From Colius striatus (Eukaryota > Chordata > Aves > Coliiformes > Coliidae), in the NCBI RefSeq assembly GCF_028858725.1, contig NC_084761.1:34316501-34380500 (forward strand): a stretch of 64,000 nt of DNA, read 5' to 3'. Below the pieces are notes generated by a model. That model ran no database searches. It was not told the origin of the DNA and worked only from the letters and a program-made list of their open reading frames with translations. The position numbers were made by a program, and so were the translations under genes. The first letter of the stretch is position 1; every line of letters begins with the position of its first letter. Positions 1-13,157 of this stretch are shown here, one piece after another.

Positions 1-2111
1 AGATATTCATAATAAAAGTAACTATCTTGCAAGGTCAGGCTTGACTAACAGCAAGAAATTAAAAGCTTACTTTAGTGACTAAGATGAAAAATTGGAATTC
101 ATAACACAAGGAACACACTTCCGTTAAGCCAGCATTTGCTGTGTGTGCATGTCACTCAAGAGTTCGATACATAAACTTCCTAACAGTGGGGTTTTTTGTG
201 CCTATCAGTCTGTTATATACTGCTTAGCCTTGAAAGCCTAGCTTAGCACTTACAAAACCTAGAAAATGAGCAGAAAAATGGCTCAGAATACCTGTGTTGG
301 GTACCTAGACTCTGGGTAGTGTCAGTGGAGAACCAGAGCTATGAGACCTAATCAGATTGCTTTGGTGACAGTATAAGCATAACCTGTGTTTTGGTTATGT
401 GATGGGAAATATTTGCCCAGCTGCCTGCTTAATACTATTGTTGCTATATCAAGTCTTAAAAAAAACTACAAAACCTTCAGATTTTGGTTAGCAATACTAT
501 AATTTCCATATGGACTTCCACGTTTGATAATGTGGGGCAGCTGCCATGGCCATTACAGGCCATAAACATCTTGTCCCATGAGTTCTTAGTACACCTCCAA
601 TAAAGGCTGTGTTGATTAAGCATATAACATGCTAAAGGTTGCCACTGTCATTGTAGTTCCAGAATTGAAATGAGGTCTTTTTTTAGCTGCATTTTTTCTT
701 TCTTTTTTTTTTTTTTGGTACTTAATCAGCATCTCTTAAATACTGCTTTTTCCACTGAGCTTCTTTGTCATGCAAACATAATGTCAGCAATTGCAATGAC
801 TTTTTAGGTATATCATAGATATAGATGTATATTGTGTACAGTTGTAAAACTTACTTTGTCAGCCTAGGTGCAACAATATTTTGGAGTCTTTTTTTTAATA
901 AATTTATTTTTCTCAATAGAGTAGTGTATCTTTTTTCATCTTATCTGCTGTATATATGTCATGTATATAAATTCTCAGTTTTCTTCAAAGGGACTATCTT
1001 TTCCAATGTTCTGCATGTCAAGAGATACAGGGAGAAGAGGAAGTTGCTGAGTTATACAAGATGCAATAACATTTCCTTCTAGTTCTTTTAGTGGCTTCCA
1101 ATGCTATCCAGATAATCTATGGATAACAAAACTTGTAAAAATACTGACATTGATAGTGTCATTTTTGAAACTTAGAGCAAATACTTAGCTTTGGATGGCT
1201 TGAGGCAAGTAGTACACACCATTTCTTAGTTACTCATCCCAGTTATCAGTGTCCTTTTTTAATGTTGATTTTTACATAATTGCTCAACAACAACAATATT
1301 CTTGCCCTAAAATAAAAATCTGAAGTGTTTATTACATAAAAAGGAATACACTGAGGACACAGCTATGTTGGCAATTCTGGAAACAACAAAAAATACAGAG
1401 GACTGTTTCATATTACGGTGGTTTTCCTTATAACCAAAATAGCTGGGAATTTTCTTAAAACAATGTCTGAGTCCTGTAGAGACTAAAATACTGGTGTCTG
1501 CGAGAGAGATTTTAGTATATTGTTAGTGATTGTTACTGTATTTCTGTGGTTGCATGCAATTGTAAACAAAAGTCTAGTGGCTTTTTTAATTAGTTGGAAA
1601 CAGAAGTACCAAGGTATTAACAGGACTGGCTCTTCTTATCCTACAAACAGGCAACTTCAAAAAATGTTTATCAGTATGGAAATGGCCACCTATGAACATA
1701 TATACAAGTTCTATATGACAGATCTAAATGACTTGACAGCTATTTCTGTCTCTAGATGTGTATTTCTGATAGCACAGCTCACTTTCAATAAATACACAAA
1801 TAAGGTTTGCATTATTCTGCAGTTTATTAAATTCAGTGAAAGGTAAACTGCAGGCAGGCTTTGCGTCTGTGACGATTGCATAAACTGTTTGTTCCTCTCC
1901 TTCTTTAAACAAACTTCCTCCTTATCAAAGATACCAATGACTATAAAGTTAAGCATTTTAAATCTCATTAGGTCCAGTAAATCTCATGCAGGCAATGATT
2001 TGCAGAGTAGGAGACAGAGTTCTCAGCTACATTAGGATTAATATGCTTTCCACTCTTAGCCTTTCTAAGAACTTAATCCTGTGCAAAATCTACCTTCACC
2101 CTTCTGATAGC

Positions 2112-2129
2112 TTTTTTTTTTTTTTTTTT
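2112..2129. repeat. Poly-T tract (18 T)
   Basis: This is an uninterrupted run of 18 T, among the longest homopolymers in the window. It could be the reverse-strand poly(A) tail of an old retroposed sequence or simple slippage. No retrocopy body is recognisable beside it on either side. Confidence 0.9.
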
Positions 2130-2523
2130 AATCTTGTTTATAGGAGCCTGTTGAGCTTTTTAAAATTCATTTGTGCATCTAAATATACTGGAATATGTGC
2201 TTGGCTATCACAGGTGGTTTAACCTTACTGATGAGGTTTGGTTATGTGCCATGGGCAATGGAAAAAATGTAATAATTCAATAGTATTTTTAAGTTACAGC
2301 TTAGTATCTTTGAATAGTATCAAACTACAGAGGAGGAGTTTATACCTAGGTCTTGCATTCATATCTACTACTACTTTTTTTGTTTATCTCATTTTTCCAA
2401 AGCCAGGTAAGATAAATATATGTACAGATTTATGAAAGAGATGAAAATTGTTTCTTAGTCACAGAAATTCTGGTGTGAATACAGATGTGGCCTCTGAGAA
2501 GAACATAAGTATACAACAATATG

Positions 2524-2547
2524 AATCATAGAATCATAGAACCTAAG
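2524..2547 (-). repeat. CR1 LINE 3'-tail relic
   Basis: The sequence reads as two tandem copies of the octamer-like unit AATCATAG followed by AA. On the minus strand this gives the repeated TTCTATGATT that closes many CR1 elements. No CR1 body can be aligned to its right, so this is either a very short or decayed insertion or a chance match. Confidence is low for that reason. Confidence 0.35.
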
Positions 2548-5228
2548 TTCTTCATGACAGGTATTTTTCTGTTGGTTTTATCCTTCCACTCTTGACTTAA
2601 TCATATGGCTTTTAAAACTTGTTGCCTACACTGTTACAAATTACAAAGAAAAACTGCCTAGGTTAAAGTGTAGCGTGCTCATTTTCCTGAATAAGCATCG
2701 AGACCGAAAAATGTTCCTGTCTCTAAAACTAATAACTGTAGTATTGACAAGCTCTTTGACAATAATATTGTTTTTATTGATACTGATAGGATTCAAGGCT
2801 AACACACAACAGTAACTTTGCAAACTTCTCTAGACGTTTCTGTACATGGGCTTTGTACAAGCATAGAGGGCTTCTCTTTAACTGTTGATAAAAGTTTAAA
2901 TCAGCCTCCCTATTTGTAGATTCACAAAACATTTCTTGTGACTGTGCAGCTATTTGGCAACAAATTTTCATTTACTGTTTTTTCTTCCTTATCTTTCTGT
3001 GACCCCCCTGGAAGCAGTCCAGAGACATCTTGTATTCCTCAAGATCCTGCGGTGCTGTGGCTCACCAGACGAAAATTGTTCAAGGCTCTAAGCCTGCTCA
3101 CAGAACTGCTTTAAAAAATTGTCAGAAAGATTATCTTGAAACTCCTTACTCTTTCATACATGCATATACACAATCACTTTTGTTTTCATTTTATAATGCT
3201 AACTGAATTTTATCAATGTCCAGTTCATTCTTAAGCTACTTAAAATTTAAGAGGAAAAACTGTAAATGTTTTCCAGTTTATTTTCACTTGGTTGTAATCT
3301 GCAGTTAAAACTAATAGGTTTTAAGAAGGGGGTTTGCATTTTTAAATGAGCTGAAATGAAACACTGCTAACATAAATTAAAACACTTTGTACTACTCTAG
3401 CTACAGACTTGTGCTTTTGTGTTGAGATTTGAGAGATTTAAACCATGATCTTCCCCTAGATTTTCAAGCAACCCAGACAACAATAAAACTGCATATGGCT
3501 CTGAAAATCATGATCCATGATTGCCTGCCTAGCATTGTTGGCCAGAAAAGCTATTCAGGGTAACTCTGCATATGTGTACTGTCTTCCAAAATAAATCAAT
3601 GATTTTGTGGAATAAAAATGTCACAGTGGGGAGTTATTCCAAACTCACACCATAAAAACCATTCCAGAATAGCTGCACTGTTCACTTTTCCTTGCAGTGA
3701 TTGTCCACACTTTGTTCGTGTTTTGTTGTCTTGTCTGATGAAAAGCTTCTACTTGCTCCTTTAAGGTAGATTTTAAAAACAAATGAGATATTAACAAAAT
3801 CTCCCAGTCACTTTACACTAACAACAAATACTACTTCAAAGGCTAAGCCATTTAAAACAGTGACATTCTGAAAAGGTATTTCCCAACCATCATATACAGT
3901 GACACTATTTTTTTCTTCCTAACATGTATCAAATGTGTATCTCAAGTGGCATGTTCAGTGAGCAAAAGTTGTCTTTGCAAAAACTACACTGACAAACACG
4001 TGTAGCTTAATTTCCATTTTGGAATAATGATGTCCAGTCACAAATGTTTAGGATAAAGACAATAAAAGAAACAGACAGTGATATCTGCTTCTTAATCCTC
4101 TGAGCTAGTCTGCCATCACATTCAAAACAAGCTGGAAATTCAGATGGCTCTTGCGGCGATGTACTAGAGCATTCTAAATAGTTCACCATTGTTGCTACAC
4201 TCAGGTGATAAGTCAGGGTATGATGTGCCAGTGCAAACAGAGTCATCACACACTGGATTTGGAAATTAATTCAGAAAGCTGATGTGCCAAGGCCAAAGGG
4301 AATCCAGTAAGATAAACCTGACTATTCAAGGTCAAAACCCAGGAAAGTAATGACTATGTTATTTAGGCCAAGTGCTGGAAAGAGATGGGCTGGTCTGGAG
4401 ATGTATTTAGCTGAGTTAAGATTAGATTTCCTGTAAATTTGCATCTTCTTGTTGTTTGACGTGGTGTCCAAGATTGTGCAAGATTTGACTGAAGCATGTT
4501 TTTATTATAGCTGAGGCAAAGTCCCAGGACAATATACACAAAGGAGGGCCCTGTGGATTCCAAGGCATTTAATAATTTTGTGCTTCATCCTTTCCCTGAT
4601 ACATACCTGATAGACATATTTTCAATATCTTTGTCCCTTGTGCATTCCCATTCTGTGTAAAACTTAGTAGGGATATAATTGCCTTGAGACCTCTCTGCTT
4701 TCTCAAATCTAACCACAGTTGCCCTATGGATGCAAACAATATTCAAGTTGGGACAAAGATATACACAAAGATACTGTGATTATAATGATTTTGTTTCCAT
4801 TAGGACAAAGAATAAGGAGATATTTTATTTATAATTCCCGAGAAGTTCAGGAACTCCTCAGCTTTCCAAAACTGTTAATGATAAAGGGAAAGCCTCTTCT
4901 GTATTAGTGCAACATGTCTATCCTTCAGGTTCCCTCTAATGGGCCTTGTTGTAAAATAATCATAGCTCACGTGAGGACAGTGGTTCAGCCTAAAACCAGA
5001 ATTTTGTCATGAGGTAAAAACAAAAAAATTCTCATTCTCAGACTGTGCCTTTAGCATATTAACCACAGGAAGGGAGAGATACATTATTGTTGAAGCAGGA
5101 GGTATAAAAATTCTAGCAAGTAGCTGCTGATGTGGAGTATGCAAACTCCATATGCATTAAATTGATTCCACTGTTGTACTCAAATTGTAAGAGTCACTGA
5201 GACAATAGATTTGCAGTTAACAAAGGGG

Positions 5229-5259
5229 ATATGTACCATCCATGCTGTGGATGGCATAT
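5229..5259. repeat. Imperfect hairpin, 12-bp stem
   Basis: The arms CCATCCA (5236-5242) and TGGATGG (5248-5254) flank a 5-base loop. The stem continues with ATATG (5229-5233) pairing with CATAT (5255-5259) across a two-base bulge. It is too short for a typical microRNA precursor and shows no terminal features of a transposon. It is most likely a chance palindrome. Confidence 0.7.
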
Positions 5260-8200
5260 AGGAGTTTTGGTAGTCGCCTTGTAGAAGACAAGGTGTCACC
5301 ATCAGTGTCACATTTACTGTATATAAGAGAAATAGCTACTTAGCATGATCTTAATCTCTAATTTGGCAAAGAAAAAGCAGTCTGCAACACATTCCTGACC
5401 AGCCCCAGGCTTCTTTTAGCCATATAGGTATCTTTTTCATATATAATTGAGATTCATATATATATTGGTCTGCAATCTCGATATGCTGCTATGTAAGTTT
5501 TTTGGTCTGAAAGCAAAAGCATTGAAACTATCATCACAGTTATTACTTTTGCTAGTAGTCAGAGTAGGAAGATAAAGTATCATCTGGAAGTAGAAACTAG
5601 TATTTTGTAGCTTACCAAAGTGCATGGCTGCCTATCCTCTCCAGTTTTGTGAGGCCTGGAACATCAAAGAGATTTATTTTAGAATGTTTCTCATCTTTCT
5701 TGCTATAAAGAGAACCTTGAAAATATGACATAATTAAAAAAATGAGATTAAAAACTGGTCACAGTTCTTTTTCTGAGAGTTAACACATTATTTGCAGTTC
5801 TCCATCAGAAACATAATTCTGGAGAGAAAAATATAGCTGTGTGCCATAGTATTGCAGGGAAAGCAATCTGTGACACTCTCAACCAGAGCACGAGGCTTCA
5901 GCAAGCTCTCTAACAGTTGGCAGGAAGGAGCATCTCAATAACATAAGATGCAGTTTGACCAAGTGGAGGAGACAGCACTCATAGTAACTAGCTGGCTGAC
6001 CTAAGTAATGTAGGCCAAACATTCAAAGAACCTAAAATTGTATGATATTACTGATTACAAGATTTTTTTGCTCCAAACAGCATTACAGGATAGAAAAGGT
6101 GGATTTTCTTCTACTATGGAAAAAGAATTGAGGTTTCAGAAGCTGTTTTAGGGAGCAGTGTTGGTAAGTTTTGTGGACCTTTGGAAGATTTGGGATAAAT
6201 AAAAGATGCTTATTTCTGACAATAGGGAAAATGCTTTAAATACTCAGCTTTTATGCTGAAACCAGATATAAATAGATACATCAAGAACAGCTCATAGTTT
6301 GTGCCATGTGGACTCATTTTTCTGTCTTCTGTGTCTGTACAACTCTTCTCTGTGAGCACTCTGACCACATTGCTGCTCATGCAGAAATGCAGGATGCTCA
6401 CAGATGAAAACTCAGCTGTAATTTTTCTTCTGAGCTGGTGTATCTACAGCTGCTAAATGTATATTGACCATCTACACTACTTTGTGAGTCCCTCTCGCCA
6501 TCAGTCTCTTTGCTGTCACTGTATCTTCACTTGACTGACTGCTTCTGAAAAAGATGCTCTTTAATTGCAGTAGCAGCTACTTGTTGGGAATTTGTTAGCC
6601 AAACACCGACATGACAAAACAAAATAGGCACGTTTGAAAATTTAGACTCTCCATCTTAAACCCATGACAATATCCTGGCATAAATGTAATACTGAAAGAT
6701 TGGTGAGAGCCCTAGATCTTTGTTACTGGCCATACTTTCTTGTCACTTGATTTCTTTAAAGTGCTATTCATTGTTTTCTGCCCATCACTCTTGATGAAGT
6801 ATTTTTCCCATCAGCAAGGCAACCCTATATATACTCCTGGCTGTCTTACAAACCAAGACACAAAGCAGAATGGAGCTGAAGCTACTCCACTAGGAACTGC
6901 CTGACATGACTCTGAAGCGACAGCATGAGCTGAGTGATACTACCAGTGTTAAATCAAAACTACATGTAGAGGCAGCACTAAAGATATTTGGGGCCTATTT
7001 CAAAACACTTGTGGTCAAATGGCAGAGAAAGGGAGAAGCAGGTAAATTAGCTTTCACATCTAAAGCAACAGCTGAAGGTGGATACCAGTACATGCCATTG
7101 AACTGGAAGCACTGAAGGTAGAAGAATGCATTTATGTTGTGGACAGTATCAGCTATAAATCTTAATTGTCTATGGCATTTAATAATCCAGAATTCAGCTC
7201 AATACGTAGGCAGCTTCCCTTCACCTTTCACTGCTGTTAGCTCAGGCCCTGGCTTGTTTGGTGAATTGTCATTTGAAAATATTATGTACACCAGCAATTA
7301 TGCCGAATTCTCCTATTAGTAGAGTGGATCAAGTAGTCAAAATGATGCAGTATTTACGAAGTGCTTAGTTTCTCATTTGCTTACTACTGCATATGAATAG
7401 ACATCAAGCTGTGGTCTACACTGAAGAAAAACTTTCCCACAAATTCTTAACACTTCTAACCTATATTTGTAAAAGAGATTTTAAAATCGTTGGTGATGTT
7501 TAGTTGTGAGCTCTGGGGATACATTGAACTTGCAAAGTGTTTATCGGGTTAGAAAACCCTTCTTCATTCTGTTTCCATTTCAAGAGACTAATGTCTCTCA
7601 GGCTTTGCTAACAAAAGGGTTTCCTTTCAACAGCACTGTGGGAAAAACACAACTACATTTGAATATTGTTTGTATGACAGCTTCCTCAGGCTCTATAGCT
7701 GACAGCTATAGAGATTAAGAGTTACAGGTTCAAAAAAATCTCACAGTAGGCAAGGTCCTGCTGGCTTTAATAGAAGTTACTCACATGATGACTACAAAAT
7801 CAATGGTTGTTTTTCTCATATAAAGACTTGTTTGAGAAAACAGGTCTTCAGGAAGACTTGTTTAAATACATACCAAGTATTGGACTTTTTAAAGAAGAAT
7901 CTACTCAATTCACACCAATACAAAGTCAGAATCTTTCATTCAAGGATTTTTTTTTTTTTTTGTCACTGCAACATGAAGTAGATTAGCAAAACAAAAGCAT
8001 TCCTAGCTCAAGGTCCTTTCTGCCTGCTCTAGCTTTTAAGCAAACCCATTTCTGAGTTTCCCTTTGCACCTTTTTCCCTAGACTGATTAGCTAGCTTTGT
8101 TGTCTGTAGTTTTGTAATTTCCACTTCTTGGAAGATATGTAAATTAAGGAAACTTTATTATCTTGAAGCTTTGTATTTCCCTGAAAAAAGCAAAAGGTTT

Positions 8201-11038
8201 ACTGTTAAGGTTATGTGTGAAAAGTCACCTTCTCATATGTAAAGAGCTCAGCCTCCTGTCTTTGTTTTGATGTGGGTGTGGATTAAGCGTTTAACAAAAA
8301 GTGTTGGTAAAGTTCACACTGCTTAATGCTTTTGTGAAAACTCGCTTAAATACAAACTTTCTAAAATAAAATGTCATTCCAGTCTTCTCAATAAACAAAC
8401 ATGTTTTCATTCCTTCTTTAGCTCTCTAATACTCACCTGGGAGCCTTTGTTCAGTTTAAATACCGTCCACATCAAAAAGGATGCCTTTTATATTTGAAAC
8501 CTTGAGTGTTTTTCCCATCTCTAACACTTGTTCTAATAAAAGTCGGTATCTGTTCCCACAAACCTTGCTTTCTTATATTGTAAAGCTTAGTGAAAATAGA
8601 AAGAATTCAAGAGGTTGTAATTGAGAGATTTCTGAATGATAGACCAAAGAGATTTTTTTTTTTAGAGAGAGACCCAAATACCTGACAGAGTTATAACAAA
8701 TTTTTAAAAAGCAGAAAGACAGTAAATGGAATGCACTTGATTATGTCTGGCACTCTCAGAATGCCAGAACAAAGGTTTTGCAACTAAGCTGCAGAATAAA
8801 AAATACAAAGACTTGCTTTTCACTGGGGGAAAACAAAGTTGGGGCTTATTTGGTTTTTTTTTCCCTTATATGTCTTTACTTAAAATGTCCCGTGTCCTTA
8901 TTGCCTATTATCTTCTGCTCTCTGTTTCAAGAACAGATGAAAAGATCACTCAATATATTCTTTGAACTGAGTGATGATTCTTCTTTCAGCTGTCCCTCGC
9001 ATTTGCACGGGGCCTACGAGAAGAAGTAGCTTACGTTGTTCACCAGTGATTACTTCAGAAGCAACATGGAGATGCCATAACCAACCTCATCTGCTGAGAG
9101 GAGGTTTGCAGTGGGATTTAATATGAGTAGTTGGTTCTAACAAGCAGTGGCCTCTCAATGGAAGGGCATATCAGATTGTGTATCACAGTGCAAAAAGGGA
9201 CAGCATCCAGCACTTCTCTTGGCTGCAAGCAGCCCTACCCATATTTTCAGATAGATGCTTCTTGCCTTTTGCGGTTTTTGGGGGTTTTTTTTGTAGTCTA
9301 TGTTTTTTTCACTGTGTAATGAGTAGAAGAAGAAGCAGAGAAACAATTGGTTTGCTCTTTCAGAAAGCACTGAAGTAGCCAAGAAATGAAAGTTTTTTTC
9401 ATCTAATTGCCCTGAAGATACATCCGGCAAGGGCATTGCAAATATAAGTCTACATAGAACCTTCAGGGTAAACTACTGTCAACCGTACTGATGCCTGACA
9501 AGTTCTTTGCTCTGATCTGTTTTCATTGCACCAGTTTATAGCCTGGTGATCAGATTAAGATTTGTGTTTATTATATTTCTGTTGGAAATACACTTCATGT
9601 TAATTTTATCTTCATTTAGTGCATTTTCTTTGAAATATGAGAGATAAAGAGTTTTACCAGGAAGCTTCTGTGATTTGAAAACTCCCCAGAGAAAGTCAGA
9701 TTAAAATCACCTCCTACATCTGCACGGTTATATCACTCATACATAATGTACATAGCTAGGTCATCATGATGGATGTTTTTGAGGCTCAGGAAGGTCTTAT
9801 TTTCCAACACCAGCTCTGCCACTGACTTCATAAATAACAGTAGGCAAAGAATTTGGTCTTTTGAATTCAATTGTTGTATTTATAAACAGAAAAAACATGC
9901 ATGAGTCTTGATTAATTTAGGAAGGCAGGCATAATTGTCCTTATGTTAAAAAATGGTTAAAAAATTGTCTGATAGCTATTACAGGCAAAATCATCATAGA
10001 ATTGGAGCTTTTTAGAATATCAATGAGCTTCTGAACTGAAACAATAAGGGGTTGTCAATTTTGCTGTGAGATATTTCTTTATCTTTAACAGGAGGGTGAG
10101 CCAAGCTTATCTTACCTATACTTTTGATACCAATGTGTCTGATGTAGGATGGGGCTGGTGGCTTGCCAAAAAGGAGTACCAAAGTGTTGCCCTTGGAAGG
10201 TAACTTTCTGCAAAGGAGTTTTGTGAATTCTAGCAATGCTAATGGAAGTCATGGGATGAAAAGTATTGGATATAGGCCTGGAAAAGCAGGGCATATACTA
10301 TTTATTTTGACTAATAAAGATTTTTTTTTTCAAGTTAATAGCTATTGTTTCTAACAATAATTATATCCATAGTTCTCTGCATTGAAAATAGATTTGTGGG
10401 GAAAATAGAAACAATCTATTCAGGTTTTTTGTGTTCACCAGGCTAAACCTATCTGCCTAACAGCATACCACAGCATCTAAACTGTGGAACTGTTGAGGAA
10501 AAACCCCCAAAACAAATCACAGACTTCTAATTGGGACTAGCTTATCCTACAGCATTTAAAATGTATCTTTGTAGAGCTTAGTAAAGCAAACACTTTGACC
10601 CTTTACTAGTTATCATGAGTAACTGTTAACAGTATTCTCAGGAAAAGCGTGATATTTTGTTAATGTTCTACAGGAACACATAAATATAGGGAAGTTTGTT
10701 GTGAGCATTACAAAGATAGCTGACACAAAAGAACTGCCGTAGACTGTAATATGAGAGAAAGGGAAGGAAGATTAATTACTAATACATTTCCTGACATTCA
10801 CCTTTTTAGTCTCAAACCTTGTGGTAGCATTACTCCTCCAATCTATGAAGAACTATAGGAGTCTGACTGCCTTAAATTTAGTGAGTTTGTAATAAATACA
10901 TGTTCAGTGGAGTGCATTTTGCATTAAAGTTAAGGAATATCTCTCTGGAGTTTTCAGAAGCAATTGCCTTTTTCAGGTGGATGATTCCCATTTGACTTAC
11001 CTGTTATTTTACTAGCTCAGTGAAAACTCTGTAGTAAC

Positions 11039-11078
11039 TGAAAGCAATATTCCTAGTTTGAAAGTAATATTCCCACTT
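11039..11078. repeat. 20-bp tandem duplication
   Basis: Two adjacent 20-base units both begin TGAAAG and share AATATTCC. They differ at three positions by my count. This is a simple local duplication of no known function. Confidence 0.75.
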
Positions 11079-12623
11079 TGCTTCTCTGATACTATGGCTT
11101 TTTCTCAAGAATATTCTTCAGAAAAGAAGAGGAAAAGGATTATGGTAATGCAATAGAAATCTCATTGACAGCTTTTAAGTGCCAGGCCACTGTCTCGATA
11201 AGGACAACACTGCATATTCCCAGCAGGACACTCATCTTACATGTATTTCAGTCTTGCACTACTGTTGGGTGAGGGTATCACCTCCCCAGGGAGGTCTGCC
11301 TAATATTTGAAGAAGCTTTAAAGAGGAAAAGAAAATAATATGCATATACTGAGAGAGGAGAAAAGAGAACTAGGAAAAGAAGAACAGGGAAGGCCAGCTG
11401 ACTGGAGAGAGTGTGACAGTGGATAACACAGTAAGTTGAATTTGGGGTATAATATGGCTTATGGAAAAAAAAGTTTTGCTTTCAATTGGCTGGAGTGACA
11501 GAAAATGGTAACAAACATCAAATATGATGTTAAAAAGAAAAAAATAGAAAGCTCTATTCTGACAAGGATGCAGGAAGGCCATAAATATTCTGTCCAGTCT
11601 TTGTCTTCTCGCTCCTCGTTTTCTCTCTCATTCTCCAACTTCCTAACCCCTCACCCCAAAATTTTCTTCTTTCTGGCAGTTTTGTGAAGAATGTGACATT
11701 TCTACCAGCCCCTGTCAAGACGACTGGAAAGGAGATGAATGGGAAGAAGGATTGCAGTTGAGGCTGAGCTGCTTTGTGTGCATGCAGCAGTGCTAATGGA
11801 CTGGGAAGAGAATGCCTCCCTCCCCCGCCTCTATGTTCTTCCCTCTCCTGGCCCAGGAGAGCTAGCTCTTCTGCCAGAGCCCAGGCTCACCAGTTTGGGC
11901 ATGAGAGCTGTGGAAAGGAGCTATGAAGGGCAGGCCTGTAGGGCAAGATGCAGTTGTCTCAGGAGGTGCTTTTGCAAGCAGAAGATGCAGGTATTAGGGA
12001 AATGAGGGCAAGGCCCTAGAGGCAGTACTTTGATGAGGGCTCTGAGGGGTGCAGAGCACAAGCTCGAGGTGCAAGATACCCTGCTGTAAACACAGACAGT
12101 AGGATTTGAAGAGCTTTGCCTGGATGGAGCCTGCATATACTTTGCTGTATACATTTACATGCAAAGACTTCGAGTAGGGAGAACAGAAAATGTACACTGT
12201 TTCACTCAAAGAACTAGGACACCTGGGTTGGGGCAGACAAGAAAGTGGAGGTACAAATAAACAGGAACAAAATGAAGGAAGGTGACAAAAACACTGATAA
12301 TGAGAACAATATATTTAAAGAACAAACAGGAGTTAGAAAACTTCCCAAAGCTGGAATGCTTGATATCTAAAGGCTGTATCAGCCTTGAACTTCTTTTTTA
12401 ATCCTGCTTTCAGCAAGAGATGAAGACTATTTTGGGAAGCAAGGCTGGAGGCAAGAAAAACACTGGTTAGTAGCTAGCTTAACTGAAAAAATGGAACGCC
12501 TTTATGGATAGTTAGGGATGGACAAAGACATTTTCTATGTCTTTGTTTCCCCAGAAATGATGTTTGGTCATCTTCAGGTACTTTGACACAAAACCTTTTA
12601 TGTAAGCAATGCACTACACTGAC

Positions 12624-13157
12624 TTGTTCTCCCTCTCTACTCTGCCTTGGTGAGGCCTCATCTGGAGTACTGTGTCCAGTTCTGGGCTCCTCAGCTCAAG
12701 AGGGACAGAGAACTTCAGAAGACAGTCCAGTGCAGGGCCACTAAGATGATCAGGGAACTGGAGCATCTTTCTTACGAGGAAAGGCTGCAGGAACTGGGAC
12801 TGTTCAGGACCTCATTAATACTTTAAAAGTATTTGAAAGGTGTATGCCAAGGAGGAGGGTCAACACTTTTTTTCTGTAGAGTCCAATGACAGGACTAGGT
12901 GTAACGGACAAAAGCTGGAACACAAAAATTTCCACTTAAACTTAAGGAAAAACTCTACTGTAAGGGTGGTGGAGCCCTGGCACAGGCTGCCCAGGGAAAA
13001 CGTGGAGTCTTCTTCTCTGGAGGTCTTCAAAACCTGCCTGGACAGGTTCTTGAGTGACCTGATCTAGGTGGACCTGCTTTAGCAGGGGAGTTGGACTAGA
13101 TGGTCTTTAGATGTCCTTTCCAACCCCTACCACTCTGTGATTCTGTGATTCTGTGAT
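12624..13157 (+). mobile_element. CR1 LINE, 3' fragment (copy A)
   Basis: This is a 5'-truncated chicken repeat 1 non-LTR retrotransposon. It starts in the last part of ORF2 (frame traces corresponding to [17 protein letters not shown]) and runs to the repeated TTCTGTGATTCTGTGA end at 13130-13157. The C-terminal ORF2 signature survives as [12 protein letters not shown] then [10 protein letters not shown] around 12968-13050. Compared with the copy at 63.1-64.0 kb it lacks about 25 bases at the 12807/12808 junction (the GGAGAAGAGGAGATTGAGGGG part), which breaks the frame. It cannot be active: it has no 5' end, no endonuclease and no RT core. Confidence 0.93.

Larger units (their letters stand above)
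1..12623. other. Intergenic DNA upstream of SMAD1, no gene seen
   Basis: This is AT-rich, CpG-poor sequence with stop codons frequent in all frames. The open frames are under 100 codons and show no family resemblance I recognise. It holds long T runs (14 T at 703-716, 18 T at 2112-2129, 15 T at 7947-7961), a CR1 tail relic near 2524, a hairpin at 5229-5259, a 13-bp inverted repeat (4625-4637 with 4750-4762) and a 20-bp tandem duplication at 11039-11078. In other amniotes the DNA upstream of SMAD1 is a wide gene-poor interval that can carry enhancers (established knowledge). I cannot locate any enhancer from sequence alone. Confidence 0.7.
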
